From assembly GCF_010560025.1 (NCBI RefSeq), contig NZ_SAIY01000012.1, positions 1 through 64,000 of the forward strand: a stretch of DNA of 64,000 bases, in the 5' to 3' direction. Position 1 is the first letter of the stretch; every line of letters begins with the position of its first letter. Shown one piece after another: positions 7,802-16,803 of the stretch. The stretch is from Verrucosispora sioxanthis (GTDB lineage Bacteria; Actinomycetota; Actinomycetes; Mycobacteriales; Micromonosporaceae). Both the position numbers and the translations under genes were made by a program. The notes beneath the pieces were generated by a model. That model was given only the letters and a program-made list of their open reading frames with translations. It had not been told where the DNA came from and searched no databases.

Positions 7802-9409
7802 TCAGCAGCGGCTGATGCTCGAATTGCTGAGGGTGACGTTGCTGATGGTCAAATTGGTCGTGCAGGGGCTCTCCAGGATCCGGCTGTTGACCAGGGTGAA
7901 GTTTCGCAGGGTGATGTCCCGGTTGCCGGGGAACTCCGTCCGCGCCGCCAGCCGGACCTCTCCGCCGCCGCTGATGGTGCCGCCGCCGGCCGCGATGTCC
8001 ACGCCGTAGCAGTTCTCGATCAGGATCGCGTTGTTGCCGGTGTTCGCGATGTCGACCCGGTTGACCGCCACGCCGCCGGATTCGGAGACGCAGAAGATGC
8101 CCCGACCGCCGCCGCGTGCCCGGACGGTGCCGACCCGGATGTTGGTGGGGTAACCGGACCCGATCCGGCCGGCGCGGTTGGCGGTGCGGAACGCCGCGTA
8201 GCCGGTGCCGGTGCCGGCGTTCTCCGCGTCGACAGTGGTCACGGTGGCGTTGATGGTCTCGTTGAGCAGCAGGCCGGAACCGCCGACGTTACGGGCGGTC
8301 ACGGTGCCGACGGTCAGTCCGTCCACGCCGTAGGTCTCCACGCCGTGGGTGCTGGTGCCGGAGACGTACACGTTGTCGATGCGCACGTTGCGCGTCCACT
8401 GGCTGGTGTCGCCCCGGTTGTCGATGCGTACCCCCAGCCCGCTGGAGACGCGCAGGTCGATCTGGCCGAGGATCACGTTCGTCACGTTGCGCATGAAGAT
8501 GCCGTAGAGCGGCGTGCCGGTGACGGTGAGGTTCTGCACCTCGACCTGGGTGGTGCCGCGCGAGTAGATCGGGGCCTGGTCACCGGAGCCGGAACCGGTC
8601 ACGTTTATCGTGCCGCAGACGTCGATGGTCGTGTAGCTGGGCAGGGAGATGCGCGAGCCGGCGCTGATCGAGCCGGAGCCGCGTACCACCACCCGCTGCT
8701 TGCTGGTCCGGCCGGCGCTGAGGCTGTTCACCGCGGCCTGGACGGCGGACCGCATGTCGCTGCCGGTGTAGACCGTGCTGCCACCGTTGCGGGCGGTCCA
8801 GGTGCCGCCGTTGAGCACCGCCTCGGCCTGGAACGAGCCGCTGCCGCAGCCGTTGCCGTTGCCGCCGCCGAGGGTGACCAGCTGCCACTGCTGGTTGGCG
8901 CCGTCGTGGTCCTGGTACTGGGAGATCATGCCGCCGTCGGCGGTGGACCAGCCCCACACGTCGAGGACCTTGTCGGAGTGCCGGTTGACGAACCGCACGT
9001 ACCCGCCGGCGGAGTCGGCGAGTCGGAAGTGCTGGCGGGTGTTGCCGCTGGCCGCGGTGTTCTGCACGAGTTGGACGCCGTCGTTGGCGTTCGGCAGTTC
9101 GAGGACCTTGCCGCTGTGCACGGAGCGGACCTGGTAGTAGCCGCTTCCCACGTCGACGAACCGCCACTGCTGCACGGCGGCGTCGTTGCGGGTGTACTGG
9201 TTGACCGGGGCGTTGTCGGCGGTGGACCAGTTCCACACGTCCATCGCCTTGCCGCTGTGCCGGTTGACGAACACGTAGGTGGCGTTGGGGTCGACCGTCG
9301 CGGCCTGGGCGCTCGGCGAGGCCACCAGCACGCCGACGCCGAGCAGCGCCATCGTGGTGACGACGACCAGCCAGCGCCGAGGGGTTCGTCTTCCTGTCCT
9401 GAACAGCAT
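7802..9409 (-). CDS. Secreted RICIN-type lectin fused to a parallel beta-helix (polysaccharide-lyase-like)
   Basis: A 535-residue exported protein. The first 37 residues form a signal peptide ending near SAQAA. Residues about 40-180 form a RICIN-like trefoil with repeated HSGK/HSDK...DVW...QQW motifs that would bind polysaccharide. After a Gly/Asn-rich hinge, residues about 195-535 are rich in short beta-strand repeats (NVTNVILGQIDLRV, NVRIDNVYV) typical of right-handed beta-helix lyases and hydrolases. The substrate and catalytic residues cannot be fixed by eye. The ATG at 9409 is preceded by GGAGGA; a longer in-frame extension lacks a signal. Its promoter carries a strong palindrome, so it is probably sugar-regulated. 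Confidence 0.82.
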   Translation of the reverse strand: MLFRTGRRTPRRWLVVVTTMALLGVGVLVASPSAQAATVDPNATYVFVNRHSGKAMDVWNWSTADNAPVNQYTRNDAAVQQWRFVDVGSGYYQVRSVHSGKVLELPNANDGVQLVQNTAASGNTRQHFRLADSAGGYVRFVNRHSDKVLDVWGWSTADGGMISQYQDHDGANQQWQLVTLGGGNGNGCGSGSFQAEAVLNGGTWTARNGGSTVYTGSDMRSAVQAAVNSLSAGRTSKQRVVVRGSGSISAGSRISLPSYTTIDVCGTINVTGSGSGDQAPIYSRGTTQVEVQNLTVTGTPLYGIFMRNVTNVILGQIDLRVSSGLGVRIDNRGDTSQWTRNVRIDNVYVSGTSTHGVETYGVDGLTVGTVTARNVGGSGLLLNETINATVTTVDAENAGTGTGYAAFRTANRAGRIGSGYPTNIRVGTVRARGGGRGIFCVSESGGVAVNRVDIANTGNNAILIENCYGVDIAAGGGTISGGGEVRLAARTEFPGNRDITLRNFTLVNSRILESPCTTNLTISNVTLSNSSISRC

Positions 9410-9473
9410 GCGGGTTCCTCCGGGGACGGGTGTGGTGGCGGAGCGCGTGCCGGAGTGGTGAACGACGCAGAGC

Positions 9474-9526
9474 AAGCGCTTTCCTGACATTGACAGGAAT
9501 ATATCTTCCGGGTTGCCGCAAACCAA
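9474..9526 (-). promoter_or_regulatory. Promoter with double operator for the RICIN/beta-helix gene
   Basis: On the minus strand TTGGTT (9526-9521) and TATATT (9503-9498) are spaced 17 bp. Immediately downstream, over the expected transcription start, is the 19-bp palindrome TTCCTGACATTGACAGGAA (9481-9499, 8 of 9 pairs). It abuts AAGCGCTT (9474-9481), the core of many LacI-family sites. Confidence 0.6.
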
Positions 9527-9542
9527 GTGAGCGGTGGCGACG

Positions 9543-9577
9543 CCGGTGTCCGTACGGCGGGACCGTACGGACACCGG
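9543..9577 (-). terminator. Terminator of the CE1-CBM2 esterase
   Basis: A perfect 15-bp stem (CCGGTGTCCGTACGG at 9543-9557 with its complement at 9563-9577) and 5-nt loop lies 23 bp after the esterase stop codon. Confidence 0.8.
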
Positions 9578-9600
9578 GGCCGGCCGGGAGAGGGCGACGG

Positions 9601-10941
9601 TCAGCCGACCGCGCAGGCGGTGCCGTTGAGGGTGAACGAGGACGGGCTGGCGGTGTTGCCGCTGTGGTTGGCCTGGAACCCGATGGTGACCGAGCCGTTG
9701 GGGGCGATGGTCGAGTTGTAGGAGACGTTGCGGGCGGTCACCGCCCCTGACGTCGGCGAGTAGGTCGCGTTCCAGCCGTTCGTGATGGTCTGCCCGCCGG
9801 GCAGGGTGAACGACAGGTTCCAGCCGTTGACCGCCGTGACGCCGGTATTGGTGATGGTCACCGACGTGGTCAGCCCGGTGTTCCAGGCGTTCACCGCGTA
9901 CCCGACCCGGCAGCCCGTGCCCGGCGGCGGCGTGGTGGGCGTCGGCGTGGGAGTGACCGTCGGCGTCGGCGTGGGCGTGGGAGTGGGAGTGGGAGTGAGC
10001 GTCGGCGTCGGGGTGGGCGACGCGGCGTCGAGTCCGAGGAACCGGATCGCCTGCGCGGCGTCGACCGGCAGGTTGTGCGACACGCCCTGCATGCTGATCG
10101 CCTCGACCGGTGCGTTACCGCCGGAACCGCCGTACCGGGTCCGGGTGTAGCCGGACTGCGGACTGTCGGTGAAGGTCGGGGTCTGGCTCAGCCCATGCAG
10201 GTTGGTCCACTGCTCGATCTGCTCGCCGAAGTTGGGGTAGCGCAGGATCTCGTCGTTGGTGCCGTGCCAGATCTGCATCCGCGGCCGGGGTCCGGTGTAG
10301 CCGGGGTAGGCGTTGCGCACCAGGTCCCCCCACTGCTGCGGGGTGCGGTTGATCTGCCCGTTGGCGCACTCGCTGTTCCACTCCGAGCCGCCGGTGGTGG
10401 CGAAACAGCCGAAGGGCACCCCGGCGAAGGCCGCACCGGCGCGGAACACGTCCGGGTAGAGCCCGAGCAGGACGTTCGTCATCATCGCTCCGGACGAGGT
10501 GCCCGTCGCGGCGATCCGGGCCGGGTCCACCGGGTAGCGGTTCCGGACGTGGTCCACCATCGACATGATGCCGACCGGGTCGCTGCCGCCACCGCGCCGC
10601 AACGCCTGCTGCGAGTAGACGTCGAAGCACTGGCTGCTGCGGGTCACCGACGGGTAGATCACGATGTAGCCGTACTGGTCGGCCAGGCGGGCGTACTGGG
10701 TGCCCGAGTACATCGCCGGCCCGCTGCCGGTGCAGTAGTGGACCACGACCAGCAGGCCTGGCCGTGGCGCGACCCGGTCCGGTACGTAGAGGTACATCCG
10801 CAAATTGCTCGGGTTGGTGCCGAAGTTCGTCACCTCGGTCAGCGTCGCGGCCGAGGCCGAGGTCGGGAGCGACAGCGCGGCGAACGCGGTCAGGACGATG
10901 GTCGCCAGGGCGGCAGACCACAGTCGGAACGCTCTTCTCAT
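9601..10941 (-). CDS. Secreted CE1/PHB-depolymerase-like esterase with C-terminal CBM2
   Basis: A 446-residue exported esterase, probably acetylxylan or feruloyl esterase. A signal peptide (to about residue 32, TSASA) is followed by an alpha/beta-hydrolase domain with VVVHYCTGSG and nucleophile Ser149 in GTSSGAMM. A Thr-Pro repeat linker precedes a CBM2 (CRVGYAVNAWNTG...VNGWNLSFTLPGG) that would anchor the enzyme to cellulose or xylan. The ATG at 10941 has GGAGGA 8 bp upstream; the ATG ten codons earlier has no ribosome binding site. It removes side groups that block the GH10 xylanase, which has the same kind of binding module. Confidence 0.9.
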   Translation of the reverse strand: MRRAFRLWSAALATIVLTAFAALSLPTSASAATLTEVTNFGTNPSNLRMYLYVPDRVAPRPGLLVVVHYCTGSGPAMYSGTQYARLADQYGYIVIYPSVTRSSQCFDVYSQQALRRGGGSDPVGIMSMVDHVRNRYPVDPARIAATGTSSGAMMTNVLLGLYPDVFRAGAAFAGVPFGCFATTGGSEWNSECANGQINRTPQQWGDLVRNAYPGYTGPRPRMQIWHGTNDEILRYPNFGEQIEQWTNLHGLSQTPTFTDSPQSGYTRTRYGGSGGNAPVEAISMQGVSHNLPVDAAQAIRFLGLDAASPTPTPTLTPTPTPTPTPTPTVTPTPTPTTPPPGTGCRVGYAVNAWNTGLTTSVTITNTGVTAVNGWNLSFTLPGGQTITNGWNATYSPTSGAVTARNVSYNSTIAPNGSVTIGFQANHSGNTASPSSFTLNGTACAVG

Positions 10942-11158
10942 GGGACGGGTCCTCCGGACGGAAGGGGACATGGTGGTGTTCCGATCGAGGGCTGCCCGGT
11001 GCCCTACCTCGTCCGGCTCTCAGAACATTGATGATTGTCTTCACCATCGGGGAGGCGTCACAAGCTGTGGTGCGGCAGCCGCGCTGAGCGGTGGCGGAGC
11101 CGCGCCGAGCGGCGAACCGCCGCACGCCCAGTGGTCCGGGGACATCTATTCTCTGTCC

Positions 11159-12792
11159 ATGCGGGATCGTCGGGCAGCGCTGCTGTGGGTCGGATTCGCG
11201 GTCGCGGCGCTGGTCTCCGTCGCACTGGTGCTACGACGCCCGGACCGCCTGTCCGACCTGCACATCTATCACGGAGCGCTTACCGACCTGCGCGCCGGGC
11301 GACCGCTCTACGGGTACGTGGCGCCGAACGGAGGGCCGTTCACCTACCCACCCTTCGCGGCGCTCGTCCTCTGGCCGATCACGACCGTGCCGCTCGGCGT
11401 GGTCGAAGCGCTCTGGCTGGCGGCGACCTGCGCCGCCGTGATCGCCCTCGCCGTCCCGGTCGGTCGCGCGCTGCCGCCGGCCGCCGCACCGCCACACCGT
11501 TCCCCGGTGGAAGCGAGGGCCGGGCGACGACGTCGGCGGCCGTCAGCATCGCGGCGGTCGCGGCGGTGCTCATGGTCACCGCGCCGGTGCAGAGCAACCT
11601 GCGCTTTGGTCAGGTGAGCATCTTCATCGTGCTGATGGCGTTGCTCGACGGGATGGCACCACCGTCGCGGACGCGTGGCCTGCTGGTCGGCGTGGCGGCG
11701 GCGATCAAACTGACCCCGCTGCTGTTCGTGCTCTACTTCCTGGTCTGCGGCCGGTACCGCGACGCCGCCCGGGCGCTGGCCACCTTCGTCGCCTGCGGGG
11801 CGCTCGCCCTGGCCATCCTGCCCGCCGAGAGCCTGACCTACTGGGCGGGCACGGTCACCGAAACCTCTCGGATCGGCAACCTGGCGTCGTTGGGCAACCA
11901 GTCGGTGCACGGGATGTTGCTTCGTCTCGGCCTGGACTCGGGAGCCCTGCCGCTGGTCTGGGTGGCCCTGGTGCTCGTCATCTGCGCCCTGGCGGTGCTG
12001 CGGGCACGGGCGCTGTCCCGGCTGGGACGTCCGGGGCACGCGGCGGTGCTGGTCGGCTGCGCCACCGTGGCCGCGTCCCCGGTCTCCTGGACCCACCACC
12101 AGGTCTGGACGGTGCTGGCCGCGATGCTGCTGGTGGGTTCCGTCGGCGTGACCCGGAAGGTCGCCGGCGCTCTGCTGCTGGCCAGCATGGTGCTGTCGCT
12201 GGGTGCGGTGCTGGCTCCGGTGTCGATGCGACCCGGCGTGCAGTTCCTCTTCGAGAACGCCCGGGCCGTGGGCGCGGTCGCGCTCTGTGTGGCGGGGTTC
12301 GGCGCGGTCGCGCTGACCGCCAACCGCGCCCAGCCCGCTCGGTCCCCCCGGCGAGGGTGGCCGCGGGTGGCCGTCGCGTCCCTCGGTGCGCTGGCGTTCT
12401 TCGCCGTGCAGCCGTTGCCGGCCGGAGCCGATCCCACCTTCAAGGCGTACGGCCTCCCGGATGTGGTCAACTCGCGGTACTTCTTCGTCTGCCGGGGGCA
12501 GGTGGAGTGTGCCCGCTACAGCACGGGTGCCCCGGTCACCTTCGGCACCCGCAGCGAGAAGACCAAGGTGCGCGTCAACGGTGTGGTCTCCGAGCAGGTG
12601 GCGCGGCTGGACTACCACTCCGCGCCGGGCGGCCCACCGCGGACCATCCCGCTGCTGGCCGCCTATCCCGGTGTGCGGACGTTCTCGTTCCGTTCGGCCA
12701 CCATGGCCCACGGACGGCTGATCGCGTACGCCGCCGACGGACGAGCCCTCGCCCGCTACGACGACGAGTTGGCCGCCGCGGTCGGGACGTGA
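11159..12792 (+). CDS. GT87-like polyprenol-phosphate mannosyltransferase, frameshifted
   Basis: An integral membrane glycosyltransferase of the DUF2029/GT87 type, which transfers mannose from a lipid donor outside the membrane. The N-terminal part has RLSDLHIYHGAL and TYPPFAALVL, the family's acidic loop and Tyr-Pro-Pro motif. The remainder, starting near ATTSAAVSIAAV, is in another frame. The switch falls near 11497-11527 and fits loss of one base; restoring it gives 544 codons. About ten membrane helices are followed by an unusual soluble C-terminal segment of about 120 residues (from ADPTFKAYGLPD) whose function I do not recognise. Confidence 0.75.
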
Positions 12793-12797
12793 GGGAC

Positions 12798-12974
12798 TCA
12801 GCGGCGGTTGGGGTAGTTGTGGGCGGAGCGGCGACCCCGGACGAAGGCCAGCACGATCACCGCGGCGAGCGCGACCAGACCGATGATCACCAACCACTGG
12901 ACCGCTTCGAGTAGCAGCCCCAGCAGGACCAGCACCCCGGCGACCACGCCCACGACCCAGAGCAGGGCACGCAT
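12798..12974 (-). CDS. Small membrane protein
   Basis: A 58-residue protein starting MRALLWVVGVVAG with two closely spaced hydrophobic helices and a basic tail (RGRRSAHNYPNRR). The ATG at 12974 is preceded by GGGAGGTGGAG; a longer in-frame start lacks a site. It is convergent with the GT87 gene, only 5 bp away. I do not recognise the family. Confidence 0.6.
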   Translation of the reverse strand: MRALLWVVGVVAGVLVLLGLLLEAVQWLVIIGLVALAAVIVLAFVRGRRSAHNYPNRR

Positions 12975-13076
12975 CTCCACCTCCCACCCGGCCGCCCGGC
13001 CGGTCCGGGCGCGGTTGCCGAACCGGCTACCCGCTACCAACCGGATCATGCCGAACGCATGGCTGCACGGGCGAGA

Positions 13077-13796
13077 TCAGTCGGGCAGTTTCCCCAGGTA
13101 GACGGTGTTGGCCGACTGGCCACCGGTCAGCGGGTTGGCGAACCGCACCACGTGACTGTGATGGATGGGAAAGACCGCGGCCAGGGCGGCCTCGAAGTCC
13201 GGGTCCGGTGGATCGTCCGACCAGAGGGCGAACACCCCGCCGGGATGCAGCAGCCGCGTCAGCCGGCGCAACCCGTCCGGCCGGTAGAAGGCGGCGTGGC
13301 TCGGGTGCAGCGGATGGCGGGGGGAGTGGTCGACGTCCAGCAGCACCGCGTGGAAGCGACGCCCCGCGTCGTCGGGGTCGAGGCCGTCCGGACCGGCCAC
13401 CTGGGCGAAGAAGTCGGCCCGCACCAGCCGGGTACGCGGGTCCGTGGCCAGTCCGGCGGCGAAGGGCAGCAGGCCCCGCCGGTGCCAGTCGATGACGTCC
13501 TCGACCGCCTCCACCACCAGCAGGGCGGCGACCCGGTCGTCCGCCAGCGCGGTGCGGGCGGTGTAGCCGAGCCCCAACCCACCGACGGCCACGTCGAGGC
13601 GGTCACCGGCCAGCGCCGCCAACCCCAACCTGGCCAGCTCGACCTCTCCGGCGGTGAACAGGCTCGACATCAGGAACTCGTCGTCGAGCTTGACCTCGTA
13701 CACGTCCTGGTCGAGCCGGGGATCGCGACGTCGGCGCAGACTGATCTCGCCGATCGGTGTCGGCCGCCAGGCCAGTTCCTCGAAACGTACGCTCAC
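13077..13796 (-). CDS. Spermidine synthase-like protein
   Basis: A 239-residue protein with the Rossmann fold of polyamine aminopropyltransferases. It has VAVGGLGLGYTA where the family has its GGGDG-like nucleotide loop, then LLDVDHSPRHPLHP and LLHPGGVFALWS. The substitution GGLGLG and short N-terminus suggest a non-canonical methyltransferase or transferase rather than true spermidine synthesis. The GTG at 13796 fits the family N-terminus (VRFEELAWRPTPIG); no upstream homology is apparent in the longer frame. It is divergent from eccB. Confidence 0.7.
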   Translation of the reverse strand: MSVRFEELAWRPTPIGEISLRRRRDPRLDQDVYEVKLDDEFLMSSLFTAGEVELARLGLAALAGDRLDVAVGGLGLGYTARTALADDRVAALLVVEAVEDVIDWHRRGLLPFAAGLATDPRTRLVRADFFAQVAGPDGLDPDDAGRRFHAVLLDVDHSPRHPLHPSHAAFYRPDGLRRLTRLLHPGGVFALWSDDPPDPDFEAALAAVFPIHHSHVVRFANPLTGGQSANTVYLGKLPD

Positions 13797-13908
13797 CGCC
13801 GGAATGTTACCGACCGGTGAGTGACCGTCCGTCGGATGACGCACGGTCCTCGGGACATCGACGCAGCGCATATCCTGTGCGCCGATCGTCTCGCCGGAGG
13901 GGGGAACG

Positions 13909-15287
13909 ATGCCGTCGCGGCAGGACCAGCTGCACTCGTACCAGTTCGCCGTGGCGCGGACGGTGGCCGCGCTGGTGACCCGGGACAGCGATCCGGCGCT
14001 GTCCCCGACGCGTCGGCTCGCCGGAGCCGCGCTGGCGAGCATCCTGGTGGCGGCCGTCGGGCTGGGTGCCACGGCCCTGTACGGCCTGTTCACCGGCGGC
14101 GGTGGAACATGGCGCGACGCGGGCGTGGTGATCGTCGAGAGGGAGTCGGGCGCCCGGTTCGTCTACCGGGACCAGCGGCTGCACCCGGTGCTCAACTACG
14201 CCTCCGCGCTGCTCATCATCGGCGCGCAGCGGCCGAAGACCGTACTGGTGTCCCGCCGGTCGATCGACGGGGTGCCGAGGGGGCTGCCGTTGGGCATCCG
14301 CGACGCACCCGACTCGCTGCCTCCGGCGGGCCGGCTGGCCACCGCCGGGTGGACGGTCTGTTCGGTGTCACCGGCCGGGGACGGACCGGGCCCGCCCCGG
14401 TCGGTGCTGCTGGTGGGTGCCGGCGGCACCGGCGGCCGACCGCTGGGCCGGGACGCACTGCTGCTGCGTGCGGCGGACGGCCGGCTGCACCTGCTCTGGC
14501 AGCAGCGTCGACACCTGATCCGGGACACCGAACGGGTGCTGGCCGCGCTCGCGACCACCCGCTCCCGGTCCGTCCCGGTGGCCGCCGCCCTGCTCAACTC
14601 GGTGCCCGCCGGTCCCGATCTGACTCCGCTGAGCCCGCCGGGCCTGGGCCGGCAGTCCGCCCGGGTGACCGGGGCCCGGATCGGTGACGTGCTGGTAATC
14701 CGCAACTCCGGCGGCGGACGGCAGTACGCGGTGGTGCTGCGCGACGGGCTCGCCGGCATCACCGAGCTACAGGCCGGTCTGCTGCTCGCGCGTACCGGTC
14801 AGCGGGAGCCGGAGCAGATCAGCCTCGGCAGGTTCGCCGCCCTGCCGCAGCTGCCCGACCTCGTTCCCGCCGGGCCCGACGCGCCGCCGGCTGCCCCGCC
14901 CCGCTGGCCACGCCGGACGCGTCGACGGTCTGCGCGCGGGTCGGCGACGACAGCGGGTCGGTCGAGCTGCGGCTGGGGGTGGAACTGCCGGTGCTGGTCC
15001 GGGCACCGGATCGGTCGGCCGAGCCGACGACCGCCGACCACGTGTTCGTGGAGCCGGGTCGGGGTGCGGTCGTCGAATCGGTCGCCACGCCGGGCGCCAG
15101 CGGTGGCGCGATCTCCGTGGTGACCGACCTGGGCCGCCGGTACGCGCTCACCGGCCCCGAGGTGACCGGCATGCTCGGCTACGCCGATGTCCGGCCCGTG
15201 CGGCTGCCCGCGGGTGTGGTCAGCCTCGTACCGGCCGGTGCGCCGCTCGACCCGGACGCGGCCCGCCGGCGCGCCGCCCCCGCCTGA
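13909..15287 (+). CDS. eccB: Type VII secretion protein EccB, frameshifted
   Basis: EccB is a membrane-anchored component of the ESX/type VII secretion machine. The start MPSRQDQLHSYQFAVARTVAALV is the family hallmark, followed by one membrane helix (about residues 38-60) and the extracytoplasmic repeat domain. The frame breaks near 14885-14915; the end (VELPVLVRAPDRS, ALTGPEVTGMLGY, LPAGVVSLVPAG) continues in the next frame. One missing base restores 459 residues, the usual length. The ATG at 13909 follows a GGAGGGG site. No eccA/C/D/E, mycP or WXG100 gene is nearby, so it is an orphan here. Confidence 0.85.
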
Positions 15288-15407
15288 CGTGCTCGGACGC
15301 GCGCCGCGAAAGTGGTAGGAATTTTCTCGGCGTGGGCTGTCGAATCCGGCGACTCCCGCTCGTCGCACTGACGACAGCACGTCAGACAACCAGCAAGGAG
15401 CAACCTG

Positions 15408-15983
15408 ATGCGTACCCTCATCGCCACCGCGTTCGTCTCGCTCGACGGCGTCGTCGAGGCACCCGGTGGAGAACCGGGCTACCGCAACTCGGGCTGGACC
15501 TTCAACGACATCGAGTTCGACGAGGCCGCCTACGAGATCAAGGGCCGGGAGCAGGACGAGGCCACCGCGATGATGATGGGCCGGGTCAGCTACCAGGCGT
15601 TCGCGCCGGTGTGGCCGAAGATGACCGTGGAGTTCGCCGGCTACAACGCGATGCCGAAGTACGTCGTGTCGACGAGCCTCAAGGAGCAGGATCTGGTGTC
15701 CAACTGGGGGGAGATCGTCATCCTCCGGTCGCTCGACGACGTCGCCGCCCTCAAGCAGACCGACGGCGGACCGATCAGCATCCACGGCAGCGCCACGCTG
15801 AACCGCAACCTCTCCGACGCCGGCCTGATCGACCGCTACCACCTGCTGGTCTTCCCGGTGCTGCTCGGCGCGGGCAAGCGGCTGTTCAGCGACACCGACC
15901 GGGACAAGCAGAACCTCAAGCTGGTCGAGAGCGAATCCTACGCCAACGGCATCCAGAAGCTGGTCTACGACGTCGCCCGGTGA
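15408..15983 (+). CDS. RibD C-terminal/dihydrofolate reductase-like protein
   Basis: A 191-residue protein of the RibD-C/DHFR-like reductase fold. It begins MRTLIATAFVSLDGVVEAPGG, has the MMMGRVSYQAFAPVWP motif, and the ISIHGSATLNRNL and FPVLLGAGKRLF strands of the NADPH-binding core. Relatives are annotated dihydrofolate reductase family but the physiological substrate is generally unknown. AAGGAG precedes the ATG. A long bidirectional hairpin follows. Confidence 0.85.
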   Translation: MRTLIATAFVSLDGVVEAPGGEPGYRNSGWTFNDIEFDEAAYEIKGREQDEATAMMMGRVSYQAFAPVWPKMTVEFAGYNAMPKYVVSTSLKEQDLVSNWGEIVILRSLDDVAALKQTDGGPISIHGSATLNRNLSDAGLIDRYHLLVFPVLLGAGKRLFSDTDRDKQNLKLVESESYANGIQKLVYDVAR

Positions 15984-16040
15984 CCGGTCGACCGGCCCTG
16001 CCGGTGGTGCGGTCCGGTCCCGCGTGCCCGCCGAACCGAG

Positions 16041-16084
16041 GTGGGTACATCTGTTGTCGCTCCGACGACGACAGATGTACCCAC
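16041..16084. terminator. Bidirectional terminator
   Basis: GTGGGTACATCTGTTGTCG and its complement (one G-T wobble) form a 19-bp stem with a 6-nt loop between two convergent genes. It is far stronger than chance. Confidence 0.85.
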
Positions 16085-16114
16085 AGCGAAAGCTGCGTCG
16101 ATGACCGAAGCGGG

Positions 16115-16636
16115 TCAGCGGCTGGGCACTGACCGGATGCTCATGGCGATGGTGTCGGCCACCTGGTCGGGCGGCTGGGACGCGTCGACGAGCTGAGCGC
16201 CGGTCACGGCAGCAAAGGTGGTGAGCGCCGGGGCAACATGATCGTGTCGCCACTGGCGGGCGGCGACATCCACCTGGTCGGCATCGATGCGGGCACGCAA
16301 CTGCTCCTCGGGCAGCGTGAGCACGACCTCGTGCACCTCGACCCCATCCGCGCGGATACCGCCGAGAATTTCCTCGCGGTACGCCGGGTTGATAAGGCTC
16401 ATCGGCGCTATCCAGGGGTGCGGGTACTCCCGGGCGAGGCCGCTCATCGTCTCGACGACGAGGTGACGCCACAGTGGAAGATCCTGGAAGTCCCCGGTCG
16501 GCGAGCCGACGAACGGAGTCAGCAGGTAACCGACGTACTCGGGGTCGAACACCTTGGCATCCGGGAGACGCTCCACGAGCAGGCCCGCCGTGGTCGTCTT
16601 GCCGACGCCGAAGGCACCGTTGATCCAGACAATCAT
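16115..16636 (-). CDS. P-loop ATPase/kinase, TmrB-like
   Basis: A 173-residue nucleotide-binding protein beginning MIVWINGAFGVGKTTTA, a Walker A loop at the very N-terminus. The arrangement, with SLINPAYREEI and a C-terminal ARQWRHDHV segment, resembles the TmrB/tunicamycin-resistance-like AAA family. Members are thought to phosphorylate or bind small molecules or nucleotides, but the substrate here is unknown. It is convergent with the RibD-like gene across a strong terminator and downstream of the ABC exporter genes by 167 bp. Confidence 0.75.
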   Translation of the reverse strand: MIVWINGAFGVGKTTTAGLLVERLPDAKVFDPEYVGYLLTPFVGSPTGDFQDLPLWRHLVVETMSGLAREYPHPWIAPMSLINPAYREEILGGIRADGVEVHEVVLTLPEEQLRARIDADQVDVAARQWRHDHVAPALTTFAAVTGAQLVDASQPPDQVADTIAMSIRSVPSR

Positions 16637-16803
16637 GCCGATGATGCTGCCACGGCGACGGCTTGCTGCTTCCCAGGCTGTCGGCTGCCTCTCTCGTCTG
16701 GTCGGTCGACTTCCTGCCGGTTCACGGCTGTCGGGTCAGGCCGACCACCGTGGCGAGCCGGGTGACGTCGGCTGGGCAGGGACCGGCGGTGAGCGTGGCG
16801 CGG

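Noticed and set aside
13077..13796. A true spermidine synthase
   Set aside because: The nucleotide loop is altered and no polyamine gene is adjacent, so I left it as spermidine-synthase-like.
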